Position numbers and translations under genes: made by a program
Assembly (NCBI RefSeq): GCF_003600685.1
Contig: NZ_CP032084.1
Location: forward strand, 2,790,001-2,854,000
DNA length: 64,000 bases
Direction: 5' to 3'
Origin: Achromobacter sp. B7
Lineage (GTDB): Bacteria > Pseudomonadota > Gammaproteobacteria > Burkholderiales > Burkholderiaceae_B
Shown: piece by piece, positions 55,236 through 63,365 of the stretch
Layout: each line of letters begins with the position of its first letter
How positions within the stretch are numbered: position 1 is the stretch's first letter
The notes under the pieces: model-generated
Told to the model about the DNA's origin: nothing
The model's database searches: none
Seen by the model: the letters and a program-made list of their open reading frames with translations, nothing else

Positions 55236-56737
55236 TGAAACCCGTATGGATCGTCGACGACGACCAGGCCATCCGCTGGGTCCTCGAAAAGGCCCTGGCC
55301 CGCGCTGGTGTCCCCACCCGTAGTTTTTCCCAATCGGCTGATGTGCTGGAAGCGCTGTCGCGCGAAACGCCCGTCGCCTTGGTCTCCGATATCCGCATGC
55401 CAGGCGGCAACGGCCTGGAGCTGTTGCGCCAACTGAAGGAACGCCACCCCGGCCTGCCGGTCATTGTGATGACCGCGTTTGCCGATCTGGACAGTACCGT
55501 GTCCGCCTTCCAGGGCGGCGCGTTCGACTACCTGGCCAAGCCGTTCGACGTGAACGAGGCGGTGGCGCTGATTCAACGCGCCATGCAGGAATCCGCGCAG
55601 CCCGAAACGCCCGAAGGGCAGGGCGAGTCCGCGCAGAACAACGAACGCTGGATGATGACGCAGTCGTCATCGACGGCAATGCAGGAAGTGTTCCGCGCCA
55701 TTGGCCGGCTGGCCCAGTCCAAAGTGACGGTGTTGATCACCGGCGAATCGGGCACGGGCAAGGAACTGGTGGCCCGTGCGCTGCATGGCCACGGCGTGCG
55801 TGCCAGCGGCCCCTTCGTGGCGCTGAACGCGGCGGCCATTCCGCGTGATCTGCTGGAAGCCGAACTGTTCGGCCACGAGCGCGGCGCTTTTACTGGCGCC
55901 AACAACCTGCGTCGTGGCCGCTTCGAAGAAGCGCATGGCGGCACGCTGTTCCTGGATGAAATCGGCGATATGCCGATCGAATTGCAGACGCGATTGCTGC
56001 GTGTGCTGGCCGAAGGCAGCTTCTATCGCGTCGGCGGCGCGCAGCCGGTGCGCGTGGACGTGCGCATCGTGGCAGCGACCCACCAGCCGCTGGAGCAACG
56101 GGTTGAGCAGGGCTTGTTCCGCGAAGACTTGTTCCACCGTCTGAACGTGATCCGCCTGCGTCTGCCGCCTTTGCGCGAGCGGGTCGAAGACATCCCGGCG
56201 CTGGCACAACATTTCCTGACCGCCAGCGCCCGTACGCTGGGCGTGCCGGTCAAGCGCTTGACCCCGGACGCCTTGGCCGTGCTGACCAAGTTCGACTTTC
56301 CCGGCAACGTGCGCCAGCTGGAAAACTTTTGCCATTGGCTGACGGTGATGGCGCCCGGGCAGACGGTGGATCGGCAAGATCTTCCGCCGGAAATCCGCGC
56401 ACTGGAACATCAGCAGCAACAGCCCGCGATGGCGCCGCTGCGTCCGGCCGCGCCCATCTCGGGTATTGGTACCGTGGTGCAGGCCGGGCAGGGGCAGGGC
56501 GTGGACGACGGCGCGCCGCGCAACTGGCAGGACTCCTTGCTGCGCGATGCCCAGTATCGTTTGGAGCGCGGCGAGCCGGCGGTCATGGCAACGCTGACCC
56601 GCCAGTTTGAAAAAATCCTGCTGCAAAGCGCGCTGGACGCCAGCCGGGGCCGCCGCGTGGAAGCGGCGTCGCGGCTGGGAATTGGCCGCAACACCATCAC
56701 GCGCAAACTGCGCGAACTGGGTATTGAGGACGAGTGA
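55235..56737 (+). CDS. ntrC: Nitrogen-regulation response regulator NtrC (GlnG)
   Basis: 500 aa. Receiver domain with phospho-acceptor Asp52 (ALVSDIRMPGG) and Lys in DYLAKPFDV. The AAA+ domain has Walker A GESGTGKE, the sigma-54 contact loop GAFTGA, and Walker B GGTLFLDEIGD. The C-terminus holds a Fis-type helix-turn-helix (EAASRLGIGRNTITRKLREL). It should bind the two boxes at 52389 and 52422 to drive glnA, giving feedback on its own operon. Confidence 0.97.
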   Translation: MKPVWIVDDDQAIRWVLEKALARAGVPTRSFSQSADVLEALSRETPVALVSDIRMPGGNGLELLRQLKERHPGLPVIVMTAFADLDSTVSAFQGGAFDYLAKPFDVNEAVALIQRAMQESAQPETPEGQGESAQNNERWMMTQSSSTAMQEVFRAIGRLAQSKVTVLITGESGTGKELVARALHGHGVRASGPFVALNAAAIPRDLLEAELFGHERGAFTGANNLRRGRFEEAHGGTLFLDEIGDMPIELQTRLLRVLAEGSFYRVGGAQPVRVDVRIVAATHQPLEQRVEQGLFREDLFHRLNVIRLRLPPLRERVEDIPALAQHFLTASARTLGVPVKRLTPDALAVLTKFDFPGNVRQLENFCHWLTVMAPGQTVDRQDLPPEIRALEHQQQQPAMAPLRPAAPISGIGTVVQAGQGQGVDDGAPRNWQDSLLRDAQYRLERGEPAVMATLTRQFEKILLQSALDASRGRRVEAASRLGIGRNTITRKLRELGIEDE

Positions 56738-56770
56738 TGTGACGGGGCGTGATGTGGCGCGGACGCCAGC

Positions 56771-56797
56771 CCGTCACCCCCGTCACCCCCGTCACCC
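56771..56797. repeat. 3 x 9-bp tandem repeat CCGTCACCC
   Basis: Three perfect units (56771, 56780, 56789) in the 84-bp gap between the stops of convergent ntrC and lysR. They are followed by decaying copies (CTTCATCCCTTCACCGCTTCACCC) up to 56820. A spaced direct repeat GTGATGTG (about 56735 and 56750) lies at the ntrC end. Confidence 0.75.
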
Positions 56798-56821
56798 TTC
56801 ATCCCTTCACCGCTTCACCCG

Positions 56822-57745
56822 CTACCCCAGCCCCAGCAGGCTTTCGCACAATCGCGGCGACTTCAGCTTCTGCAACCACCACTTCAGCGCTTCACCCGGC
56901 GCTTCCGCGCGCCAGGCGTAGGCCACGTGCTCGGTCAGCGACATCCCCTCATCGGTTTCGCACACCACCAGCAAGCCTTGCGACAAGTACGGCGCCGCCA
57001 TCGTCATCGGCAAGTAGCCGCAACCCAGCCCGCGCACCTGCGCGTCGATCTTGGCCTGCATCGACGGCATCACCAGCGTGGCTTGGTCGGCCAGAATGCC
57101 GCGCGATTGCGGCGGCAGGTTGCGTGACGTATCCGCGACCACCACGGCACAGTATTGCGTGATGTCGCCCCGGCTTAGGGGCTGCGGCAACGACGCCAAG
57201 GGGTGATGCGCGGCCACGCAGAACGCAAACTGCGTCGTGCCGATGGCTTGCGACCGATACGGCCCCGTGGGCTCGGCATTGGCGCCGGCGCCTATCACCA
57301 GGTCGGCGCGGCCCGACGTCAAGGCGTCCCAGTTTCCACTTAGCACTTCGCTGGAAAAACGCAGCGTCGTCGCGCTTTCCAGCGTCTGGAATTCCTCGAT
57401 CAGGTCATACAACGGCCGCCAGGGCAGTACGGCGCTGACCGCAATCCGCAATTCCACTTCCCAGCCCGTGGCGATGCGTTTGACGCGGCACGCCAGGTCG
57501 TCCAGCGACTGCAACACGTGCCGGCCATCTTTCAGCAGCGTTTCGCCGGCCGGCGTCAGCAGCGCGCGGTGGCCCGAGCGATCGAACAACAGCACATCCA
57601 GCCCGTCTTCCAGCTTGCGGATGGAATAAGTAACGGCCGAGGGCACTTTGCCCAACTCGCGCGCCGCCTTGGCAAAGCTGCCATGACGGGCAATGGCGTC
57701 CACCAGGATGAGCAATTCGGGGGTAATGGGCTGCATGAGGGGCAT
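56822..57745 (-). CDS. LysR-family transcriptional regulator
   Basis: 307 aa (MPLMQPITPELLILVDAIAR; Met4 is an alternative start). wHTH: SFAKAARELGKVPSAVTYSIRKLEDGLDVLLF, the pattern of the YhaJ/DsdC-like LysR branch. It is divergent from the first pirin gene at 57915 (170 bp apart). In several proteobacteria YhaJ-like regulators adjoin and respond near pirin (yhaK) genes, so it probably controls the pirins (inference). Confidence 0.88.
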   Translation of the reverse strand: MPLMQPITPELLILVDAIARHGSFAKAARELGKVPSAVTYSIRKLEDGLDVLLFDRSGHRALLTPAGETLLKDGRHVLQSLDDLACRVKRIATGWEVELRIAVSAVLPWRPLYDLIEEFQTLESATTLRFSSEVLSGNWDALTSGRADLVIGAGANAEPTGPYRSQAIGTTQFAFCVAAHHPLASLPQPLSRGDITQYCAVVVADTSRNLPPQSRGILADQATLVMPSMQAKIDAQVRGLGCGYLPMTMAAPYLSQGLLVVCETDEGMSLTEHVAYAWRAEAPGEALKWWLQKLKSPRLCESLLGLG

Positions 57746-57914
57746 CGCCAGGGGCGTTCAAAAAAGTTGAATGATCTCGTCAAAATATAGCGCCAAACGG
57801 CGGTTCCAGCGCGCGCAGAATATCACTCATGCCAGGGATGCAGCACACAGGCAACAGCAAGAAGCCAGGCCCGCACCCCTACAACCATTCATATTATTGA
57901 AACAGGAGTCCACA

Positions 57915-58613
57915 ATGCTTACGATTCGCCGCGCTAACGAACGGGGTCATGCCAACCACGGATGGCTGGATTCTTTTCATACCTTTTCATTCGCCAACTA
58001 CTACGATCCCGCCCACATGGGCTTTGGCTCGCTGCGCGTGATCAACGATGACCGCATCGCCGCCGCTCGCGGTTTTGGCACCCACGGCCATCGCGACATG
58101 GAAATCATTACCTATGTGCTGGATGGCGCCATCGCCCACAAGGACAGCATGGGCAGCGGCTCGACCATCAAGCCTGGCAATGTGCAGCGCATGAGCGCCG
58201 GGCGTGGCGTGATGCACTCCGAGTTCAATCCGCTGTCGGATGCCGAAACGCACATGCTGCAAATCTGGATCGAGCCCAACGTCACCGGTATTGCCCCGGA
58301 ATACGAAGAGCGCGAATTCAGCGATGCGCAAAAGCGTGGCCGCCTGCAAGCCCTGGTGTCGCCGGATGGTGATGACGGGTCGATGAAGATTCATCAAGAC
58401 GCGCGCCTTTACGGCGGTCTGTTTGATGGCGACGAATCGGCCACGCTGACGTTGGCGGCCGGCCGGCGCGCCTGGGTGCACGTGGCGCGTGGCAGCGTGA
58501 CGGTCAACGGCGTTGAACTGTCCGGCGGCGACGCCGTGGCGATCACGGACGAAACCCGTGTCGAGCTGTCCGGCGGCAAGAACGCCGAAGTGCTGGTGTT
58601 TGACCTGGCGTAA
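57915..58613 (+). CDS. Pirin family protein (YhhW/YhaK-like)
   Basis: 232 aa from the ATG at 57915, with CAGGAG upstream. Bicupin with complete metal site His57, His59 (GTHGHRDMEI), His101 and Glu103 (VMHSEFN). Length and order match E. coli YhhW, which has quercetin 2,3-dioxygenase activity in vitro. Physiological role unknown, perhaps redox sensing. A strong terminator at 58622 separates it from the second pirin. Confidence 0.93.
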   Translation: MLTIRRANERGHANHGWLDSFHTFSFANYYDPAHMGFGSLRVINDDRIAAARGFGTHGHRDMEIITYVLDGAIAHKDSMGSGSTIKPGNVQRMSAGRGVMHSEFNPLSDAETHMLQIWIEPNVTGIAPEYEEREFSDAQKRGRLQALVSPDGDDGSMKIHQDARLYGGLFDGDESATLTLAAGRRAWVHVARGSVTVNGVELSGGDAVAITDETRVELSGGKNAEVLVFDLA

Positions 58614-58621
58614 GCCTTGAG

Positions 58622-58660
58622 CGCCGGGCGGAAGTGGATTCCGCCCGGCGATTTGTTTTG
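58622..58660 (+). terminator. Rho-independent terminator after the first pirin gene
   Basis: Perfect 12-bp stem (58622-58633 with 58639-58650), 5-nt loop GTGGA, then ATTTGTTTTG. Confidence 0.85.
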
Positions 58661-58716
58661 ACAAGGCCGCTGGGCCTTAACATGGCCCTTGGCCTATTCA
58701 TGCGGAGTACTGCACC

Positions 58717-59622
58717 ATGTCCACCTTGTCTGAAGCCGGCGAAAGCCAGATCGAAACCGTCGTTGTGCCGCGCACCACCGACCTGGGCGGTTTTTCCGTC
58801 CGCCGCGCCATCCCGTCGGCGCAGCGTCGCACGGTTGGTCCGTTTGTTTTTCTGGACCACATGGGTCCCGCCGATTTCGACGTGGGGTCTGGCATTGATG
58901 TGCGGCCGCATCCGCATATTGGCCTGTCTACCGTCACCTATCTGTACGAAGGCTCGATGGTGCACCGCGACGGCGCGGGCAATACCAAAACCATTCTTCC
59001 GGGCGAAGTGAACTGGATGACGGCAGGGCGCGGCATCGTGCACTCCGAGCGTTCGTCGCCCGAAGCGCGCCTGGCGCCGCAACGCCTCTGTGGCCTGCAA
59101 ATCTGGGTTGGCCTGCCCACCAAGTACGAAGAGACGGACCCCGGCTTCACGCACTACGGCCTGGATGCCCAGCCGGTGATCGAAGGCGAGGGCGTGCGTG
59201 CGCAAGTGGTGGCGGGCTCGCTGTTTGGCAAGACGTCGTCGGTCAAGACCCTGTCGCCGCTGTTCTATGGCGACCTGCAGTTGCAGGCGGGCGCCACGAC
59301 GGTGCTGCCGGCGGAATACGAAGAGCGTGCGGCGTATCTGGCGCAAGGCACGGTCGAAGTGGACGGGCAGGTGTTCGAAAGCGGGCGCCTGGTGGTCTTT
59401 GCGCCCGGCCGGCCGGTTCAGATCCGCGCCATCACGGCAGCCCGCTTCGCCGTCATTGGCGGCGAGCCGCTGGATGGTCCGCGCTATGTCTGGTGGAACT
59501 TCGTGTCCAGCAGCAAGGACCGGATCGAGCAAGCCAAGCAGGATTGGCAACGCACCCGTTTCGACCAGGTCGTGCCTGGCGACGAGACGGAATTCATCCC
59601 GCTGCCCGAACCGCGCGCCTGA
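58717..59622 (+). CDS. Pirin family protein (second, larger paralogue)
   Basis: 301 aa with a GGAG site upstream. Metal ligands His65, His67 (VRPHPHIGLSTVTYLYEG), His109 and Glu111 (GIVHSERS) are all present. It has the longer C-terminal cupin and tail of the 290-300 aa pirin class (YVWWNFVSSSKDRIEQAKQDW). It has its own start signals beyond the terminator of the first pirin gene, so it may be separately expressed. Function unknown. Confidence 0.93.
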   Translation: MSTLSEAGESQIETVVVPRTTDLGGFSVRRAIPSAQRRTVGPFVFLDHMGPADFDVGSGIDVRPHPHIGLSTVTYLYEGSMVHRDGAGNTKTILPGEVNWMTAGRGIVHSERSSPEARLAPQRLCGLQIWVGLPTKYEETDPGFTHYGLDAQPVIEGEGVRAQVVAGSLFGKTSSVKTLSPLFYGDLQLQAGATTVLPAEYEERAAYLAQGTVEVDGQVFESGRLVVFAPGRPVQIRAITAARFAVIGGEPLDGPRYVWWNFVSSSKDRIEQAKQDWQRTRFDQVVPGDETEFIPLPEPRA

Positions 59623-59644
59623 CCGCGTAGTCGTCGCGGAAAGT

Positions 59645-59683
59645 CATCGCGAATAGACGTCGCGAATAGACGTCGCAAATAGT
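59645..59683. repeat. 3 x 13-bp tandem repeat after the second pirin gene
   Basis: Units CATCGCGAATAGA, CGTCGCGAATAGA, CGTCGCAAATAGT head to tail, starting 23 bp after the stop codon. Confidence 0.8.
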
Positions 59684-59761
59684 CTCGACGCCCCTGCCGC
59701 GCAAGCCCTGCGCGGCAGTATGATGCGCCTCCAATCTTTGACAACAACAGGATGGAGACAC

Positions 59762-60739
59762 ATGCATCGCTATACGTTCAATCTGGTGCGCGGCGTGGCC
59801 GCGCTGGCGCTGGTGCACGGCGCGTCCGTGGCGGTGGCCGCGGGCTACCCGGCCAAGCCCATCACCTTCATCGTGCCGTACACGGCCGGCGGCACTACCG
59901 ATTTGGTGGCGCGCACGGCGGGCCAGAAGGTCGCCGAAAAACTGGGGCAACCCGTCATTGTTGAAAACCGCCCCGGCGCGGGCGGCAATATCGGCATGGA
60001 CGCGGTGGCCAAGGCCGCGCCGGACGGCTACACGATCGGGTTCGGCGCCATTTCGACCAACGCGTTGAACCCCTTCGTCTATCCGAAGATGCCGTTCGAT
60101 CCCACCAAGGACTTCACGGGCGTCAGCATGTTGGGCGCGTCGTCCGTGGTGCTGGAAACGGGCCCGGCCTTGAAGGTCGACAGCGTGAAGGATCTGGTCG
60201 CCTACGCCAAGCAGCATCCGGGCACGTCGTTCGGCACGCCGGGCACGGGCACGTCCATGCATCTGGCCGGCGTGATGTTCGACCAGCTGACTGGCGCGGG
60301 CATGCAGCACATTCCGTACAAGGGCAGCGCGCAGGCGCTGAACGATTTGCTGGGCGGGCACTTGCCTGTGATGTTCGACAACCTGCCGGCGTCCCTGCCG
60401 CACATCAAGTCCGGCAAGGTGCACCCGCTGGCGGTTACGGGCAGCAAGCGCGCGCCCGCGTTGCCGGACGTGCCGACGCTGGCCGAACTCGGGTACTCGG
60501 GTGCGGTGGTCGACCCCTGGTTCGCCGTGTACGGCCCGGCGAACATGTCGCCGGAAGCCACGCGCGCCTTAAGCGAAGCTTTCCAGTGGGCGTTGGCGTT
60601 GCCCGAAGTCAAGGACAAGCTCGAGCAAGCTGGCTTCATGCCCTATGGCTCGACGCCGGAAGAAGTGCAACGCCTGACCGCCAGCCAGTACGAGTCGTTC
60701 AAGGCGCTGTCGCAAAAGGTGAAGCTGTCGGCGGACTAA
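59762..60739 (+). CDS. Bug/TctC-family periplasmic solute-binding protein
   Basis: 325 aa from the ATG at 59762 (GGAG 4 nt upstream). Signal peptide MHRYTFNLVRGVAALALVHG...VAVAA, then the Bug hallmark YPAKPITFIVPYTAGGTTDL and ENRPGAGGNIGMDAVAKAAPDGYT. These proteins bind carboxylates or amides for tripartite tricarboxylate transporters; as is common in Alcaligenaceae, no tctAB genes are adjacent. Such orphan Bugs are a strong marker of this bacterial family. Confidence 0.94.
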   Translation: MHRYTFNLVRGVAALALVHGASVAVAAGYPAKPITFIVPYTAGGTTDLVARTAGQKVAEKLGQPVIVENRPGAGGNIGMDAVAKAAPDGYTIGFGAISTNALNPFVYPKMPFDPTKDFTGVSMLGASSVVLETGPALKVDSVKDLVAYAKQHPGTSFGTPGTGTSMHLAGVMFDQLTGAGMQHIPYKGSAQALNDLLGGHLPVMFDNLPASLPHIKSGKVHPLAVTGSKRAPALPDVPTLAELGYSGAVVDPWFAVYGPANMSPEATRALSEAFQWALALPEVKDKLEQAGFMPYGSTPEEVQRLTASQYESFKALSQKVKLSAD

Positions 60740-60799
60740 GCGCCGACGCGTGTCGCCACGACTGCGCGCCGAATGCGGGATGGAAATGCAGAATGGAAA

Positions 60800-61576
60800 T
60801 CAGCGCCCGCGGGCGAAAGCCTGCTCGCGCTGTTCTTCCAACGCTTCGCGGCGGATGAAGTCGCGCACGAAATCGTTGCTGGGCTGATGGTGCAGGTTGT
60901 ATGGGGTGTCCCATTGCGCGATGCTGCCCCGCGTCATGACGCCGATGCGGTCGGCAATAGCGAAGGCTTCCGCCTGGTTGTGCGTGACGAGGATGGCCGT
61001 GTGGCCGGTCGTTTTCAGGATGTCGCGCACTTCAAACGCCAGGCGTTCGCGCGTGTCCACATCCAGGTTTGAAAACGGTTCATCCAGCAACAACAGGTCG
61101 GGCGAGGGCGCCAGCGCGCGCGCCAGCGCTACCCGCTGCTGCTGCCCGCCCGAGATTTCATGCGGATAGCTGGCGGCGGCGTGGGCCAGGCCCACCAGTT
61201 CCAGCATTTCTTCGACGCGCCGCGCACGCTCGGCACGCGGTAGCTTGCGCAGGCCAAAAGCCACATTCAGCGCCACGGTCAGATGCGGGAACAGAGCGTA
61301 ATCCTGGAACATCATGCCCACGCGCCGGTGCTCGGGCGCGACCTGTTCGGTGGCCGACGAAATGACGGTGCCGTCCAGCAGGATGCGGCCCGCGCGCACC
61401 GGCTCGAAGCCGGCAATGGCACGCAGCACGGTCGTTTTGCCGCAGCCCGATTCACCCAGCAGGCAGCCGATATGCCCGACAGGCAGGCCCAGTGACAGGT
61501 CTTGCACCACGGGCTTCAGGCCCTTGGGCGTGTCGTAGGCCAGGGAAAGATGTTCGATTTCTAGCAGATCGGGCAC
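60800..61576 (-). CDS. fbpC: Ferric iron ABC transporter ATP-binding protein (FbpC type)
   Basis: 258 aa from the GTG at 61576 (MPDLLEIEHLSLAYDTPKGL); a TTG at 61585 is an alternative start overlapping the permease stop. Walker A GESGCGKTT, Q-loop MMFQDYALFP, signature ISGGQQQR, Walker B LLLLDEPFSNLD and H-loop LVTHNQAEA. It lacks the long TOBE tail of typical FbpC. The open frame to 62179 is antisense to nothing but lies inside the permease gene in another frame and is rejected. Last gene of the operon, 5 nt after the permease. Confidence 0.92.
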   Translation of the reverse strand: MPDLLEIEHLSLAYDTPKGLKPVVQDLSLGLPVGHIGCLLGESGCGKTTVLRAIAGFEPVRAGRILLDGTVISSATEQVAPEHRRVGMMFQDYALFPHLTVALNVAFGLRKLPRAERARRVEEMLELVGLAHAAASYPHEISGGQQQRVALARALAPSPDLLLLDEPFSNLDVDTRERLAFEVRDILKTTGHTAILVTHNQAEAFAIADRIGVMTRGSIAQWDTPYNLHHQPSNDFVRDFIRREALEEQREQAFARGR

Positions 61577-61581
61577 GATGA

Positions 61582-63252
61582 TCAATGTCCCATTTTCAGA
61601 TTGGTGCGCGCCAGCAGGATGACGGGCAGAAGGCCGGCCAGCACGATTGCCAGCGCCGCGACGGCGCCTTCCTCGTACGTGCCGCGCGCGGCTTCGGCGT
61701 AGAGCCAGGTGGCCAGCGTGTCGAAATTCATGGGGCGCAGCAGCAGGGTGGCGGGCAGTTCTTTCATGGCGTCCACGAACACCAGCAGCGCGCTGGCCGC
61801 CAGGGCGGGGCGCAGCAGCGGCAAGTGCACGCGGCGCAGCGTGCCGCCGGAGGTCTCGCCCAACAGGCGCGACGCCTGTTCCAGCGAAGGCGGAATGCGG
61901 GCGAGTCCGGCTTCCAGCGCGCCGGTCGAAATGGCCAGGAAGCGGATCACATATGCGCACACCAGCGCCGCCATGGAACCCATCAGGAACAGGCCCGTTC
62001 CGCCAAAGACCTTGGCCACCGCCGTGTCGATCCAAACGAACGGCGTCAGCAGGCCAATGGCCAGCACGGTGCCCGGCACGGCGTAGCCCAGGCTGGCAAT
62101 GCGCGCGCAGGCGCGGCCGGGGTTGAAGCCGGCGCTTTCGCGCAGGGTGCGCCCCGCCCACGCCACGATCAGGCCGCATAGCAATGTGACGATGGTGGCG
62201 CTGAACGCCACGATCAGCGTGTTCGACAGGCCGTTAATGAGCTGGTCCGATACGCCACCGACCTGGTCCAGGCGCTTATAGGTTTCCACGATCAGATAAA
62301 GCGCGGGCGCCACAAAGCCCAGCACCACGGGTATCCACCCCAGCAGCGTGGCGACGGCGGCGGCCGGGCCACGCAGGCGGCGCGGCTGCATCGGGCGCAT
62401 GCGCTGCGTGTTGGCATAACGCTGGCGTTTGCGGCCGTGCCGTTCCAGCAGGATCAGGCCGATCACGATGGCCAGCATGGTCAGGGCGATCTGCGCCGCG
62501 CCGGCCAAGTCGGAGCGCGTGACCCAGGTGGTATAGACCGAGACGGTCAAGGTCTGCACGCCCAGGAATTCCGAGGCGCCGATGTCGTTCAGCGTTTCCA
62601 GTAGCGCCAGGCTCACGCCGACCACGATGGCGGGCCGTGCCAGCGGCAAGGCCACGCGGCAGAACACGGCGATGCGGCCGGCGCCCAGCGTGCGCGCGGC
62701 TTCCAGCAGACTGGCCGCCTGCGTCATGAACATCACGCGGGTGCTGAGGTAGACGTAGGGGTACAGCACGAAGCCCAGCACGAAAATCGCGCCATAGATG
62801 GAACGCAGGTCGGGCAAGCGGAACTGGCGCGGGCTGTCATAGCCCAGCAGCGCTCGGATGGCGGTCTGGATGGGGCCAATGGGGTGCAGCAGATCCAGGT
62901 AGGCGAACGCGATGATGTAGGTGGGCACCGCCAGCGGCAGCAGCAGCGCCCAGGTCAGCACGCGACGCGTGGGGAAGTCGTAAGCGGTCACCAGCCAGGC
63001 GGCGCCCGTCCCCAATAGCGTAACGACCACGCCCACCCCGGCAAGCAGAATGGCCGTGTTCGCAAGCGCCTGCGGCAGCACGTAGCTGGCCAGATGCTGC
63101 CAGTGCGAAAGTTCCCCGCCCAGCGCCCACCAGCCCAGCGTCAGCACCGGGGCCAGGACGGCCAGGGCAATCAGGCCCGCGCCCGCCAGCCAGCCGGCGC
63201 CGCGTTCGGTCCAGCGCAGACGCATCGGCCGGGGCAAAGATTCAGTGTGCAT
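61582..63252 (-). CDS. fbpB: Ferric iron ABC transporter permease (FbpB type, fused double domain)
   Basis: 556 aa, about 12 membrane segments in two permease repeats. EAA loops: LLEAARTLGAGRIAVFCRVALP (first half) and LEQASRLLGETSGGTLRRVHLP (second half). The LNDIGASEFLGVQTLTVSVYTTW segment is typical of iron-type permeases. It lies between the binding-protein and ATPase genes; the 113-bp spacer to fbpA holds two hairpins. Confidence 0.93.
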   Translation of the reverse strand: MHTESLPRPMRLRWTERGAGWLAGAGLIALAVLAPVLTLGWWALGGELSHWQHLASYVLPQALANTAILLAGVGVVVTLLGTGAAWLVTAYDFPTRRVLTWALLLPLAVPTYIIAFAYLDLLHPIGPIQTAIRALLGYDSPRQFRLPDLRSIYGAIFVLGFVLYPYVYLSTRVMFMTQAASLLEAARTLGAGRIAVFCRVALPLARPAIVVGVSLALLETLNDIGASEFLGVQTLTVSVYTTWVTRSDLAGAAQIALTMLAIVIGLILLERHGRKRQRYANTQRMRPMQPRRLRGPAAAVATLLGWIPVVLGFVAPALYLIVETYKRLDQVGGVSDQLINGLSNTLIVAFSATIVTLLCGLIVAWAGRTLRESAGFNPGRACARIASLGYAVPGTVLAIGLLTPFVWIDTAVAKVFGGTGLFLMGSMAALVCAYVIRFLAISTGALEAGLARIPPSLEQASRLLGETSGGTLRRVHLPLLRPALAASALLVFVDAMKELPATLLLRPMNFDTLATWLYAEAARGTYEEGAVAALAIVLAGLLPVILLARTNLKMGH

Positions 63253-63280
63253 GCTTCAACGTTGATGGCATCAATGGCAA

Positions 63281-63359
63281 GGCCTGTTCCCTTCAAAAAA
63301 GGGAACAGGCCCAATACTGTTCGATGGCCACCGGACGCTTGTGGCGTCAGGCGGCCATC
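63281..63359 (-). terminator. Two hairpins between fbpA and fbpB
   Basis: Hairpin A has a perfect 13-bp stem, GGCCTGTTCCCTT at 63281-63293 with its complement at 63299-63311. Hairpin B (63323-63359) has a 16-bp stem with two mismatches. No U tract follows, so they probably protect fbpA mRNA or reduce readthrough into the permease. Confidence 0.7.
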
Positions 63360-63365
63360 CAGGGA

